In this document: piece by piece, positions 28,590 through 37,591 of the stretch
How the letters are laid out: each line of letters opens with the position of its first letter
How positions within the stretch are numbered: the first letter of the stretch is position 1
Assembly: GCA_021781655.1 (NCBI GenBank)
Contig: JAJXWJ010000019.1
Span: 1 to 50,451 of the forward strand
DNA length: 50,451 bases
From: Bacillota bacterium
GTDB lineage: Bacteria > Bacillota > Clostridia > Clostridiales > Clostridiaceae
Direction of reading: 5' to 3'
The notes under the pieces: model-generated
Database searches by the model: none
What the model was told of the DNA's origin: nothing
The model's input: the letters and a program-made list of their open reading frames with translations, nothing else
Translations under genes and position numbers: made by a program

Positions 28590-29429
28590 ATGATAAAGTT
28601 TAATAAATACTTTGTTTTGTATTTAGTATTGCTTTTGATAATTGGCTTTAAAGATGATTTTTTTATTACATTTTTAATGGTATTAATACATGAAAGTGCT
28701 CATTACTTATCAGCTAGGCTTATGGGGTTTTCAAGTTTTTCCGTGGAAATATTGCCTTATGGAGCTAAACTTAATTTAAAAGAAATGGATGAAGCTTCTA
28801 TAGAGGAAGACATTATAATATCACTGTCAGGACCGATTATAAATCTATTACTGGCAGTATTTTTTTATTTCTTTACCTTCAAATACAGCGAGTTTATAGC
28901 TAGAGTAAATATTGCACTTTTTATTTTTAATATGCTGCCTGCTTTTCCTTTAGATGGGGGAAGAGTGGTAAGAAGCTTGTTATGTAAAAAAGTTACGTTA
29001 AGAAAAGCAAATAAAATATCAGCTGTTTTAGGTATGTTATTCGGTTTTCTGTTAATGTTTTGTTTTTTTGTTACATTTTTTAAACATAATGTTAATATAA
29101 GTTTAGGAATTGCTTCTGTATTTATTATTACTTTTTCTTACAAGGAAAAGAGGAGGGCAGCTTATATAATTATGGCAGATATTGTAAATAAAAAAATGAA
29201 ATTTTTAAAGCGAGGATATATTGAAAATAAGAGCATTTCTATACATTATAAAAAAGATTTATTAGAAGTCCTTAGTATTATGGAGAAAAATAAATATAAT
29301 GTGTTTACAGTATTAGATGATGAACTTATAATATTGGATATAATATATGAAGGCGAAATAATAAATGGCTTAAAAGCCTATGGAAATATTACTATTGAAC
29401 AATTTATAAGGATAAGAGATAAAAAATAA
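28590..29429 (+). CDS. spoIVFB: SpoIVFB-like M50 site-2 metalloprotease with CBS-like tail
   Basis: A 279-residue intramembrane zinc protease. HESAH (H34, E35, H38) is the HExxH motif within a membrane helix, and NMLPAFPLDGGRV supplies the third ligand. Four to six membrane helices are visible, followed by a soluble tail of about 80 residues resembling a single CBS domain (LLEVLSIMEKNKYNVFTVLD). In Bacillus, SpoIVFB in the outer forespore membrane cleaves pro-sigma-K and its CBS domain senses ATP. The SpoIVFA partner is not seen here; many clostridia lack it. Its place after minCDE is the usual one. Confidence 0.88.
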   Translation: MIKFNKYFVLYLVLLLIIGFKDDFFITFLMVLIHESAHYLSARLMGFSSFSVEILPYGAKLNLKEMDEASIEEDIIISLSGPIINLLLAVFFYFFTFKYSEFIARVNIALFIFNMLPAFPLDGGRVVRSLLCKKVTLRKANKISAVLGMLFGFLLMFCFFVTFFKHNVNISLGIASVFIITFSYKEKRRAAYIIMADIVNKKMKFLKRGYIENKSISIHYKKDLLEVLSIMEKNKYNVFTVLDDELIILDIIYEGEIINGLKAYGNITIEQFIRIRDKK

Positions 29430-29501
29430 TGTAATTGAATTAATAATATGATAAAATATTTAGGCATGTAATAAACGGATAAAATTATAGGAGGAACAGT
29501 A

Positions 29502-31352
29502 ATGAATAAAATAAGTGATGATATTTTACATAGAGTAGAAAAACCAGCAAGATATGTTGGAGGAGAATTTAATAGTTGTATTAAGGATAAAAATAGTGTA
29601 GACATAAGATTTGCATTTTGCTTTCCAGATGTATACGAAGTTGGAATGTCCCATCTTGGAATGAAAATTCTTTATCATGTCTTAAATAAAAGAGAAGATA
29701 CTTATTGCGAAAGAGCTTTTGCACCTTGGCCAGATATGGAAAAGTTGATGAGAGAAAATAACGTTCCATTATATACACTTGAGACAAAAGATTCTTTAGC
29801 TGATTTTGATTTTGTTGCTTTCACTCTTCAATATGAAATGAGCTATACAAATATATTAAATATGCTCCATATGGCGGGTATTCCAATTAGAGCATCGGAA
29901 AGAGGAGACGAATTTCCTATAGTATTATGTGGAGGACCATGTGCTTATAATCCAGAGCCTTTACATGATATTGCAGATATATTTTCAATTGGTGAAGGTG
30001 AAGAACATTTAAATGACGTTTTGGATTTATATAAAAAATATAAAGGAAAAAGTAAAAAAGACTTTTTAAGAGCAGCAGCACAAATTGAAGGCACCTATAT
30101 TCCTAGTCTTTACGATGTAACCTACAAGGAAGATGGAACCATAAAACAATTTAGTCCCAAATATGATGATGTTCCTAAAAAGGTTAAAAAGAGAATAATA
30201 ACTAATTTTAATGAAGTAGAATATCCAGATAAGCTTATAGTACCATATAATGAAATAGTTCACGATAGGATAATGCTTGAAACCTTTAGGGGCTGTACAA
30301 GAGGTTGTAGATTTTGTCAGGCAGGAATGATTTATAGACCAGTAAGAGAAAAAAGAACTGAAAAATTGCTGGAACTTGCGGAAACATTAGTAAAAAATAC
30401 AGGATATGAAGATTTATCCTTGACTTCTTTAAGCATATGCGATTATTCGGATATTCAAAATTTAGTCTATGCTTTAGTAGATAAATATAGGGATAAAAAT
30501 GTTAGCGTTTCACTTCCATCCCTTAGAATAGATTCATTTTCAGTAGATTTAATAAAGGAAATTCAAAAGGTTAGAAAAACGGGTTTAACCTTTGCACCAG
30601 AAGCAGGTTCTCAAAGGATGAGAGATGTTATTAATAAAGGTGTTACAGAACAAAATCTTATGGATTCTGTAAGCAGTGCTTTTAAAGCAGGCTGGTCTAC
30701 TATAAAATTATATTTTATGATAGGACTTCCTTATGAAACTATTGATGATGTAAAAGGAATTGGAGAACTTTCGAAGAAGGTTGTATATGAATATAGAAAA
30801 ATACCAAAGGAAGAAAGAAAAAAGGGACTAAGAATTACTGTTAGTACATCAATATTTGTACCAAAACCTTTCACTCCTTTCCAATGGTCACCAATGGATA
30901 AAATGCCTTCTGTAAGAGAAAAAATAAAAGAACTTAGAGGAGTAATGACAGACAAAGCTATTGTATATAACTGGCATGAAACTCCAGTTAGCTATCTCGA
31001 AGCAGTTTTTGCAAGAGGAGATAGGAAAATTTGTGATGTTTTAATTAAAGCATTTGAAAAAGGAGCAAAGTTTGATGGTTGGTCACAATATTTTAATAAC
31101 GAAATATGGAATGATGCCCTTGAAGAATGCAATGTAGATGGAGATTTTTATGCATATAGAGCTAGAACTTATGATGAAATTCTTCCTTGGGATTTCCTTG
31201 ATATTGGAGTTAACAAAGAGTTTTTGATAAAAGAGAGTGAAAATGCAAAAAATGCAGAAGTTACACCAGATTGCAGACAAGGCTGTAAAAATTGCGGTGC
31301 TAATGTAAACTTTAAAGATGGGAAGTGTTTTGAAGGTGCGATATTTAATTAA
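29502..31352 (+). CDS. Radical SAM protein, B12-binding-like (TIGR03960 type)
   Basis: A 616-residue radical SAM enzyme. The N-terminal part (about 60-200) resembles a cobalamin-binding domain, and the iron-sulfur motif is CTRGCRFCQAG with C265, C269 and C272. A cysteine-rich end (CRQGCKNCG) could hold a further cluster. This family is always found beside, or fused to, a DUF2344 protein, which starts inside this gene's last 17 bases. The reaction is unknown; the neighbourhood (RNase E/G, L21, L27) suggests RNA or ribosome modification. GGAGGAAC precedes the ATG. Confidence 0.9.
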   Translation: MNKISDDILHRVEKPARYVGGEFNSCIKDKNSVDIRFAFCFPDVYEVGMSHLGMKILYHVLNKREDTYCERAFAPWPDMEKLMRENNVPLYTLETKDSLADFDFVAFTLQYEMSYTNILNMLHMAGIPIRASERGDEFPIVLCGGPCAYNPEPLHDIADIFSIGEGEEHLNDVLDLYKKYKGKSKKDFLRAAAQIEGTYIPSLYDVTYKEDGTIKQFSPKYDDVPKKVKKRIITNFNEVEYPDKLIVPYNEIVHDRIMLETFRGCTRGCRFCQAGMIYRPVREKRTEKLLELAETLVKNTGYEDLSLTSLSICDYSDIQNLVYALVDKYRDKNVSVSLPSLRIDSFSVDLIKEIQKVRKTGLTFAPEAGSQRMRDVINKGVTEQNLMDSVSSAFKAGWSTIKLYFMIGLPYETIDDVKGIGELSKKVVYEYRKIPKEERKKGLRITVSTSIFVPKPFTPFQWSPMDKMPSVREKIKELRGVMTDKAIVYNWHETPVSYLEAVFARGDRKICDVLIKAFEKGAKFDGWSQYFNNEIWNDALEECNVDGDFYAYRARTYDEILPWDFLDIGVNKEFLIKESENAKNAEVTPDCRQGCKNCGANVNFKDGKCFEGAIFN

Positions 31353-32052
31353 ATATACAAAAGGATCCAATATAAAATTTGTTGCTCACTTAGATTTGAT
31401 GAGAACAATTCAAAGAACATTTAAAAGATCGAATTTACCAGTAGAATATTCAAAGGGTTTCAATCCACATATGAAGCTTTCTATTGCACAGCCTCTTTCT
31501 GTAGGAGTATATTCAGATGGAGAGTATTTAGATATAGATTTTTATGAAGCGGTGGATGAAGAAGAAATAAAAGAACGGTTTAATGCTTTCTCTACTGAGG
31601 ATATCAAGCTAATTAAAGTAGTTAAAGTAAATGATCTTTATGAAAAATCTGGAAAGAAAATACCACAGGCTATGGCTGCTCTTGATGGAGCAAGTTACGA
31701 AATAAAAATTAAATACAAAAATACAAATAAATTAGAAGAAGAAATAAAAGAAATAAAAGAACGTAAAGAATGGAATATTGTAAAGAAAACAAAAAATTCG
31801 GAAAAGGAAGTTAATATAAAGCCAATGGTTAAAAGCTTCATCACTTTCGTGAAAGGTGATTATTTAGAAGTGAAAGCTTTAGTCTCTTGTGGCAGCAGAG
31901 AAAATCTTTCGGCAGATTTGCTTTCAGAATATATTAAAAGTAATACTTCAAATTTAGAACAATTTGCATTTACAGAAATAAAACGAGAAGACTTATATGG
32001 GCTTAAAGGTGAAGCTTTAGTTCCACTATGGGAGTATTTTAAAAGCAAATAG
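31336..32052 (+). CDS. DUF2344 / TIGR03936 protein, partner of the radical SAM enzyme
   Basis: A 238-residue protein of unknown function. It starts with the family hallmark (M)RYLIKYTKGSNIKFVAHLDL and continues FNPHMKLSIAQPLSVG. GTG 31336 is chosen because it places the start exactly at the conserved RYLIK; ATG 31318 and TTG 31330 are alternatives. The start overlaps the radical SAM gene, so the two are translated together. Its sequence has some likeness to RNA-binding folds, but I cannot assign an activity. Confidence 0.85.
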   Translation: MRYLIKYTKGSNIKFVAHLDLMRTIQRTFKRSNLPVEYSKGFNPHMKLSIAQPLSVGVYSDGEYLDIDFYEAVDEEEIKERFNAFSTEDIKLIKVVKVNDLYEKSGKKIPQAMAALDGASYEIKIKYKNTNKLEEEIKEIKERKEWNIVKKTKNSEKEVNIKPMVKSFITFVKGDYLEVKALVSCGSRENLSADLLSEYIKSNTSNLEQFAFTEIKREDLYGLKGEALVPLWEYFKSK

Positions 32053-32063
32053 AGGTGTTAATA

Positions 32064-33509
32064 TTGAAGGAAATCTTTGTTTCAAGAAACAGTAATATAC
32101 TTAGAATAGCAATAAAAGAAGATGGAGCTTTAGTTTCTTGCTTAATAGAAGAAGGAATGGATGAACCTTTTCCGGGACAGATTTATAAAGGAATAGTTAA
32201 AAATATAGTTCCAGCAATAAAATGTGCATTTGTTGATATTGGAAAAGGAAAAGATACATTTATGTATTTAGATTCAAAGTTCAATAATACTTCCATAAAA
32301 AAAGGTGATGAAATAATAGTTGAGGTTGTCAAGGAAGGTTTGGGCAATAAAGGCGCTAAAGTATCTAATGCCTTCACAATTCCTGGAAGGTATGCTGTAA
32401 TTGAAACCATGAAAAAATCAGTGGAAATATCAAAAAAAATAAATAATGCAGAATATATTGATGAGCTATTGGAAAAAATAAAAAAGCCTCCTTTTGTTGG
32501 AGTAATGATTAGAACTAATGCTGAAAAGGTAGCCATTAAAGAAGTTAACGATGAGATAGAAAAGCTATACAATATATATACAAAGGTAGTTAATGATGGA
32601 ACCTATTCTAATAAGCCCAAGCTACTATACGATACAGGTGGATATATAGGCAAGGTTTTAAGGGATTTTGCTGATGAAGACACACAAAAAATCTTTTTAG
32701 ATGACAAGGAAGACTACAAACTAGTATCAAAATATTTTGAAGAAAAAACAGATGTGAAAATAGAAGTCGGTTTATATAATGGTGAAATAAAAATGTTCGA
32801 TTTTTTTGAAATCGAACAAGAAATAATTAAGCTTATTGATAATAAAATACAATTAAAATCTGGTGGCTCAATAGTTATCGAAAAAACTGAAGCTATGTAT
32901 GTTATAGATGTAAACTCAAATAAGAATATAAAAAGTAACAGTATAGAAAAAACAGCAAAAAACATTAATGTAGAAGCTGCAAAAGAAATTGCAAAACAAG
33001 TAAGATTAAGAAATTTAAGTGGAATTATAGCTATCGATTTTATCGATACTTCCGATGAATATGTTCAAAATCAAATCATAAAAATCTTAAATAAAGGTTT
33101 TGAAAATGATAAGGTTAAAACAGTGGTATATCCTTTTACTGAGTTAAGTATAGTACAAATTGCAAGGAGCAGAAAAGGCAAGCCAATTTCTGAATATATA
33201 GAAGAAAATTGCTACCATTGCAAAGGACATGGTAGGACGTTAAAATTATCTTATTTGGCTAGTTTAATTGAAAACCAAATTATAAAAATCACAGAGGAAA
33301 TGGAAAAAAAAGAAAGTATACTTATAACTTTAGATCCATTTTATCAAGAAAAAGTTAATAGAGATATAAATTTCTTTATTAAATCTATAGGTGCTGAAAA
33401 TTTTCAGGTTTATCTAGACTTTAAAAATATGAAAGATTTTTTCAAAGTAGAAAGTCTTGTCTTTGAAAATCAAAAAATCCAAATGTTAAATAAAAAAGTT
33501 TATGGCTAG
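32064..33509 (+). CDS. rng: Ribonuclease E/G family endoribonuclease
   Basis: A 481-residue RNase G-like enzyme that cuts single-stranded RNA, with roles in rRNA maturation and mRNA decay. An S1 domain lies at about 35-125 (GQIYKGIVKNIVPAIKCAFVDIG). Catalytic metal-binding D282 (YVIDVNSN) and D325 (IAIDFIDTSD) are 43 residues apart, as in E. coli RNase E. The zinc-link is CYHC (C383, C386). TTG 32064 follows GAGGTG by 6 bases and gives the usual MKEIFV start, so TTG is preferred over GTG 32055. Confidence 0.93.
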   Translation: MKEIFVSRNSNILRIAIKEDGALVSCLIEEGMDEPFPGQIYKGIVKNIVPAIKCAFVDIGKGKDTFMYLDSKFNNTSIKKGDEIIVEVVKEGLGNKGAKVSNAFTIPGRYAVIETMKKSVEISKKINNAEYIDELLEKIKKPPFVGVMIRTNAEKVAIKEVNDEIEKLYNIYTKVVNDGTYSNKPKLLYDTGGYIGKVLRDFADEDTQKIFLDDKEDYKLVSKYFEEKTDVKIEVGLYNGEIKMFDFFEIEQEIIKLIDNKIQLKSGGSIVIEKTEAMYVIDVNSNKNIKSNSIEKTAKNINVEAAKEIAKQVRLRNLSGIIAIDFIDTSDEYVQNQIIKILNKGFENDKVKTVVYPFTELSIVQIARSRKGKPISEYIEENCYHCKGHGRTLKLSYLASLIENQIIKITEEMEKKESILITLDPFYQEKVNRDINFFIKSIGAENFQVYLDFKNMKDFFKVESLVFENQKIQMLNKKVYG

Positions 33510-33515
33510 TTTTAC

Positions 33516-33544
33516 TTTACAAAGGATTAAATGTGTGTTAAAAT
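33516..33544 (+). promoter_or_regulatory. Promoter of the rplU-rpmA operon
   Basis: TTTACA (33516-33521), 17 bases, then TAAAAT (33539-33544) preceded by TG at -15/-14. Transcription would start near 33551, placing the L21 leader at the very 5' end of the RNA. Confidence 0.7.
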
Positions 33545-33549
33545 ATCCT

Positions 33550-33624
33550 TCGTAGACCGCGCACATAGGGTTTTTAAATCATGAAGTAAAACTTCATGTA
33601 CCTGAGATGGCGAGACTGGATTGA
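33550..33624 (+). ncRNA. Ribosomal protein L21 leader
   Basis: A structured leader of about 75 bases before rplU, matching the L21 leader class of Firmicutes by position and by elements such as CGCGCACATAGGG and GTACCTGAGATGGCGAGA. An internal hairpin CATGAAGT (33580-33587) / ACTTCATG (33591-33598) with an AAA loop is perfect. Such leaders are thought to bind L21 and limit its own synthesis. Ends are approximate. Confidence 0.75.
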
Positions 33625-33636
33625 GGAGGTGTTTTA

Positions 33637-33948
33637 ATGTACGCAGTTGTAGTTACTGGAGGAAAGCAATATAAAGTTTCTGAAGGAGACGTAATATTCG
33701 TTGAAAAATTAGAAGCAGAAGTTGATTCAAATGTAGAATTAACAGATGTTCTTGCTGTAGGCAAGGAAGATGGTCTTGTAATTGGAAAACCTGTAGTTGA
33801 AGGAGCTAAAGTTGTTGCAAAAGTTGCACAGCAAGGAAAAGCTAAAAAAGTTATAGTTTTCAAGTATAAGAGAAAGAAAGACTACAGAAGAAAACAAGGT
33901 CATAGACAACCATTTACTAAATTAGTAATCGAAAAAATCGAAGCATAA
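33637..33948 (+). CDS. rplU: 50S ribosomal protein L21
   Basis: A 103-residue L21 with the typical start [18 protein letters not shown] and the basic C-terminal [16 protein letters not shown] that binds 23S rRNA. GGAGG lies 8 bases before the ATG. First gene of rplU-prp-rpmA. Confidence 0.98.
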   Translation: MYAVVVTGGKQYKVSEGDVIFVEKLEAEVDSNVELTDVLAVGKEDGLVIGKPVVEGAKVVAKVAQQGKAKKVIVFKYKRKKDYRRKQGHRQPFTKLVIEKIEA

Positions 33949-33950
33949 TT

Positions 33951-34280
33951 ATGATTAATATTGTTTTTAAAAAGAAAGATAATTTGTTTATTTCTTTTGA
34001 AATAAATGGGCATGCAGGGTACAGTAAAAGCGGTACGGATATAGTTTGTAGTGCGGTATCAGCCTTAGCTTATACTTTTGCCAATGGTATAACTGATGTT
34101 GTAAAGGTAAATGCATGTATAGATGTTTTTGAAGATGGATTTCTAAATTTAGACATAAGTCATTTAGATAAAGAAAACATAGAAAAATGTCAAGTTCTAC
34201 TTGAAACAATGTTTATCGGATTAAAAAGTATGAATGTAATGTATGGAAAATATATAAGTATAAAATTAGAGGAGGTGTAG
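33951..34280 (+). CDS. prp: Ribosomal-processing cysteine protease Prp
   Basis: A 109-residue protease that removes the N-terminal extension of L27 in Firmicutes and related bacteria. Catalytic H21 ([12 protein letters not shown]) and C33 (IVCSAVSAL) match H22 and C34 of the Staphylococcus aureus enzyme. It lies between L21 (2 bases before) and L27 (2 bases after), as always. Its substrate site is present in the next gene. Confidence 0.93.
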   Translation: MINIVFKKKDNLFISFEINGHAGYSKSGTDIVCSAVSALAYTFANGITDVVKVNACIDVFEDGFLNLDISHLDKENIEKCQVLLETMFIGLKSMNVMYGKYISIKLEEV

Positions 34281-34282
34281 TT

Positions 34283-34585
34283 ATGTTAATTATGAACCTT
34301 CAGCTATTTGCTCACAAAAAGGGAGTAGGTAGCTCTAGAAACGGTAGAGAAAGTGAGTCTAAAAGACTTGGAGTTAAAAGTGCCGATGGACAATTTGTTC
34401 TTGCAGGAAACATATTAGTAAGACAAAGAGGAACAAAAATTCATCCTGGTACAAACGTTGGTATAGGATCTGATGATACTCTTTTCGCCAAAGTAGATGG
34501 TGTAGTTAGATTTGAAAGAGTAGGAAGAGATAAGAAAAAAGCTAGCGTTTACCCAATAGCAATAGATGAAAGCATAGCAGAATAA
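34283..34585 (+). CDS. rpmA: 50S ribosomal protein L27, precursor with Prp site
   Basis: A 100-residue L27 near the peptidyl-transferase centre. It begins [18 protein letters not shown]. The first nine residues are the Firmicute extension, cut between F9 and A10 by Prp; mature L27 then starts AHKKG. The body ([27 protein letters not shown]) is typical. AGAGGAGGTG overlaps the end of prp. Confidence 0.97.
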   Translation: MLIMNLQLFAHKKGVGSSRNGRESESKRLGVKSADGQFVLAGNILVRQRGTKIHPGTNVGIGSDDTLFAKVDGVVRFERVGRDKKKASVYPIAIDESIAE

Positions 34586-34587
34586 TT

Positions 34588-34617
34588 AAAAGCACCCTTT
34601 TGTTAGGGTGCTTTTTT
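34588..34617 (+). terminator. Rho-independent terminator after rpmA
   Basis: AAAAGCACCC (34588-34597) pairs with GGGTGCTTTT (34606-34615) over an 8-base loop and is followed by T residues. It ends the L21-L27 transcript. Confidence 0.93.
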
Positions 34618-34627
34618 AAAATCCTAT

Positions 34628-34636
34628 TGTTATAAT
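34628..34636 (+). promoter_or_regulatory. Extended -10 element before obg
   Basis: TGTTATAAT is a perfect extended -10, directly after the rpmA terminator and 45 bases before the obg start. No clear -35 is visible. Confidence 0.5.
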
Positions 34637-34680
34637 AAAATAATTGCATATAAAATGCTAAATAAGATAGAGGTGAAAGT

Positions 34681-35955
34681 ATGTTTATAGATACAGCTAA
34701 GATTTATATAAAGTCTGGTGATGGTGGTAATGGTTCGGTTTCCTTTAGACGTGAAAAATATGTTCCACTTGGAGGACCTGATGGCGGCGATGGCGGTGAT
34801 GGTGGAAATGTAATTTTGATTGCAGATTCCAACATGACCACTTTATTGGATTTTACTTATAAGAGAAAATATATTGCAGAGCAGGGAACGGCAGGTTCTG
34901 GTTCAAAGTGTTACGGTAAAGATGGAGAAGATTTAGTAATTAAAGTTCCAATGGGAACGGTAGTAAAAGATGTTGAAACAAACAAAGTAATGGCAGACTT
35001 ATCAAAGGCAGGAGACAAGGTTATAGTTGCAAAAGGCGGAAAAGGTGGAAAAGGAAATGTTAAGTTTTGTACACCAACTAGGCAGGCACCTAATTTTGCT
35101 GAGCCTGGTATGCCAGGGGAAGAAAGAAACATAATTCTTGAGTTAAAGCTACTTGCCGATGTAGGACTTATCGGATTTCCTAATGTAGGTAAATCAACGT
35201 TACTTTCTGTAGTTTCCAAAGCAAGGCCAAAGATTGCAAACTATCACTTTACAACAATAAAGCCTAATCTTGGTGTTGTAAGCATTCCGGGTATACAAAG
35301 CTTTGTAATGGCAGATATTCCAGGAATAATTGAGGGTGCAGCAGAAGGAATAGGTCTTGGCCTCCAGTTTTTGAGACATATAGAAAGAACTAGACTTTTA
35401 ATTCACATTGTAGACTTATCTGGATGCGAAGATAGAGACCCATTAGAGGACTTTATTAAGATAAATGAGGAATTAAAAAAATATAGCGTTAAGCTTTGGG
35501 ATAGACCACAAATAGTTGCAGCTAATAAGGTTGACTTAGTTTACGATGATGAAGCATTTGAAAATTTTGAAAAAAAGGTAAAGGAACTTGGCTTTCTCCA
35601 TGTATATAAAATTTCTGCGGCTACAAGAAGTGGAGTAGATGAACTATTAAAAGAAGCAGCAAGGCAGCTATCCAATATTCCTATTACTGAATTAGAAATT
35701 AAAGAGGAAGATAGATTCGTTGAAGAAGAAAAAAGATTTACTTACGACATTACAAGAGATGGTGATGTGTATGTAGTAGAAGGATCCTTTGTGGATAGGC
35801 TTTTAACTAGCGTAAATGTTAATGACCCAGAATCGTTAATGTATTTCCATAAGGTTCTCAAAAACAAAGGTGTAATTGAAAATTTAATATCCCATGGAAT
35901 TCAAGATGGAGATATAGTTAGATTAAAAGATTTTGAGTTTGAATTTTTATTATAG
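34681..35955 (+). CDS. obg: GTPase Obg (CgtA)
   Basis: A 424-residue essential GTPase that binds the 50S subunit during assembly and links growth, stress and sporulation. The N-terminal glycine-rich Obg fold ([27 protein letters not shown]) covers about 1-158. The G domain has [26 protein letters not shown] and NKVD. A C-terminal OCT domain (about 345-424) is present. GAGGTG precedes the ATG. Confidence 0.97.
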   Translation: MFIDTAKIYIKSGDGGNGSVSFRREKYVPLGGPDGGDGGDGGNVILIADSNMTTLLDFTYKRKYIAEQGTAGSGSKCYGKDGEDLVIKVPMGTVVKDVETNKVMADLSKAGDKVIVAKGGKGGKGNVKFCTPTRQAPNFAEPGMPGEERNIILELKLLADVGLIGFPNVGKSTLLSVVSKARPKIANYHFTTIKPNLGVVSIPGIQSFVMADIPGIIEGAAEGIGLGLQFLRHIERTRLLIHIVDLSGCEDRDPLEDFIKINEELKKYSVKLWDRPQIVAANKVDLVYDDEAFENFEKKVKELGFLHVYKISAATRSGVDELLKEAARQLSNIPITELEIKEEDRFVEEEKRFTYDITRDGDVYVVEGSFVDRLLTSVNVNDPESLMYFHKVLKNKGVIENLISHGIQDGDIVRLKDFEFEFLL

Positions 35956-35967
35956 TTGGAGGAAGAT

Positions 35968-36261
35968 ATGTTAACTAGCAAACAAAGAAGTTATTTAAAA
36001 TCACTTTCAAATCAAATGCAGCCTATATTTCAGGTTGGAAAAGGTGGAATAGAAGAGACTTTTATAAATCAAGTTGAAACAGCTTTAGAAGCAAGAGAAC
36101 TAATAAAGCTTTCTGTTCTTGAAACAAGTCCTTATTCAGCCAGAGAAGCAAGTGATCTTTTATGTAAGGAACTAGGTTGTGAAGGAGTTTTAGCAATAGG
36201 CAGAAAATTTGTTTTATATAGAAAGTCTAAGAAAAATGAAAAAATAGAACTTCCTAAATAA
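35968..36261 (+). CDS. yhbY: YhbY family RNA-binding protein (CRM domain)
   Basis: A 97-residue CRM-domain protein that associates with pre-50S particles. It shows the family pattern LTSKQRSYLKSLSNQMQPIF, VGKGGIEETF and the GxxF-type end AIGRKFVLYRKS. ATG 35968 follows GGAGGAAGAT; an upstream in-frame TTG (35956) overlaps that site. The order obg-yhbY-nadD-yqeK is common in Firmicutes. Confidence 0.92.
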   Translation: MLTSKQRSYLKSLSNQMQPIFQVGKGGIEETFINQVETALEARELIKLSVLETSPYSAREASDLLCKELGCEGVLAIGRKFVLYRKSKKNEKIELPK

Positions 36262-36282
36262 TTAGATTACATTTTGCAAAGG

Positions 36283-36312
36283 TTACAACAAAAGGAATAA
36301 ATATGGTATAAT
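36283..36312 (+). promoter_or_regulatory. Promoter before nadD
   Basis: TTACAA (36283-36288), 18 bases, TATAAT (36307-36312), with TG at the extended -10 position. A good vegetative promoter about 45 bases before the nadD start. Confidence 0.72.
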
Positions 36313-36355
36313 GAAATTATTAAAATAAATTTTAAATTACCAAAGAGGTATATTT

Positions 36356-36958
36356 ATGAATAAGAAAGCTTGTTTTGGAGGTACCTTCGATCCGATTCAT
36401 AATGGGCACATAGCTATTGCCTACGAAGCTTTAAATAAACTTCGCTTGGATAAAATAGTGTTCATTCCAGCAGGTAATCCGCCACATAAAGATATAAGAG
36501 AAGTAATAAATGCTAAAGTAAGATATGAAATGGTTCAAAATGCAATAAAATGTGAATCCAGATTTGAAATAGATAACTTTGAAGTTTTAAAAGAAAACTT
36601 TAGTTATACTTTTGAAACTTTAAAGTATCTTAATGAAAAGGAAAGGGACACAAAGTGGTATTTTATAAGTGGCTTAGATTGCCTTTTTAACTTGGAAACA
36701 TGGAAGAATGTTAAAAAAATCTTTGAACTTTGTCAGCTTGTTGTTTTTAATAGACCTGGTTTTGACATGGATGCAGTTTTGGAAAAGAAAGCTTTTTTAG
36801 AAAATAAATATGGGTCAAGTATCATTTTTTTAACAAAACCGGTAGTGGATATATCTTCTACCCATATAAGAGAAAAAATAAAAAAACACCAAAGTGTAGA
36901 AGAGTTTCTTTCTAAAGAAACTTTAAAATTTATTGAGGATAACAAACTGTATGTTTAA
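36356..36958 (+). CDS. nadD: Nicotinate-nucleotide adenylyltransferase NadD
   Basis: A 200-residue enzyme joining nicotinate mononucleotide and ATP to give deamido-NAD in NAD synthesis. GGTFDPIHNGH (8-18) is the nucleotidyltransferase signature with H15 and H18; VFIPAGNPPHK and the C-terminal ISSTHIREKIK complete the family motifs. GAGGTA lies before the ATG. It pairs with yqeK, 22 bases downstream. Confidence 0.95.
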   Translation: MNKKACFGGTFDPIHNGHIAIAYEALNKLRLDKIVFIPAGNPPHKDIREVINAKVRYEMVQNAIKCESRFEIDNFEVLKENFSYTFETLKYLNEKERDTKWYFISGLDCLFNLETWKNVKKIFELCQLVVFNRPGFDMDAVLEKKAFLENKYGSSIIFLTKPVVDISSTHIREKIKKHQSVEEFLSKETLKFIEDNKLYV

Positions 36959-36980
36959 TATTTTGATTTAGGAGGCAGTT

Positions 36981-37556
36981 ATGTGGACAGAAGAACAAAT
37001 GATTGGTTACTTAAAAAATAATATTAAAGAAAAAAGATTAAAGCACTGTCTAAGGGTGAAGGATACAGCAGAAAAATTAGCTAAAATTTACAATGTGGAC
37101 AAAGATAAAGCTGCTATTGCTGGCTTGATGCATGATTTAGCTAAAGAAAAAACCTCTGATGAGGTGATTACACTTTGCAAAAAAGAAGGCTATAATGTAG
37201 ATCCTATTGTTGGCAGTAACCTTAACACCCTTCATGGAGCAGCATCTGCAATAATTGCAAGGGATTTAATGGGTGTAACTGATGAAGATACTTTAAATGC
37301 AATGGCTTACCATACAATAGGAAGAAAAAATATGAGTACACTTGAAAAAGTAATATATTTAGCTGATTATATTGAGCCTTTTAGAGATTTTGATGGTGTA
37401 GAACAACTAAGGATACTTGCACAAGAGAGCCTAGATGAAGCTATGCTAAAGGCTTTTGATAACACTATTAAATTTGTAATTTCAAAAGGTGAATTGGTTC
37501 ATATCGGAACAATAGAGGCAAGAAACTTTATTTTACTTCAAAAAATAAATAAGTAA
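36981..37556 (+). CDS. yqeK: YqeK-type HD-domain diadenosine tetraphosphatase
   Basis: A 191-residue HD-domain hydrolase. The metal-binding motifs are KHCLRV, GLMHDLAKE, TLHGAASA and VIYLADYIEPFRDF. YqeK proteins of Firmicutes cleave Ap4A symmetrically to ADP, clearing a stress nucleotide. GGAGG precedes the ATG. In many relatives a rsfS gene follows; here a LytR-CpsA-Psr gene comes next and I see no rsfS in the window. Confidence 0.9.
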   Translation: MWTEEQMIGYLKNNIKEKRLKHCLRVKDTAEKLAKIYNVDKDKAAIAGLMHDLAKEKTSDEVITLCKKEGYNVDPIVGSNLNTLHGAASAIIARDLMGVTDEDTLNAMAYHTIGRKNMSTLEKVIYLADYIEPFRDFDGVEQLRILAQESLDEAMLKAFDNTIKFVISKGELVHIGTIEARNFILLQKINK

Positions 37557-37591
37557 TTTTATTTATGACATTTGAAAGGCAGGTAAATTGT

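Noticed and set aside
32183-32572. Open frame of 129 codons antisense to the RNase E/G gene
   Set aside because: Antisense shadow of a conserved S1 domain gene, with no family resemblance.
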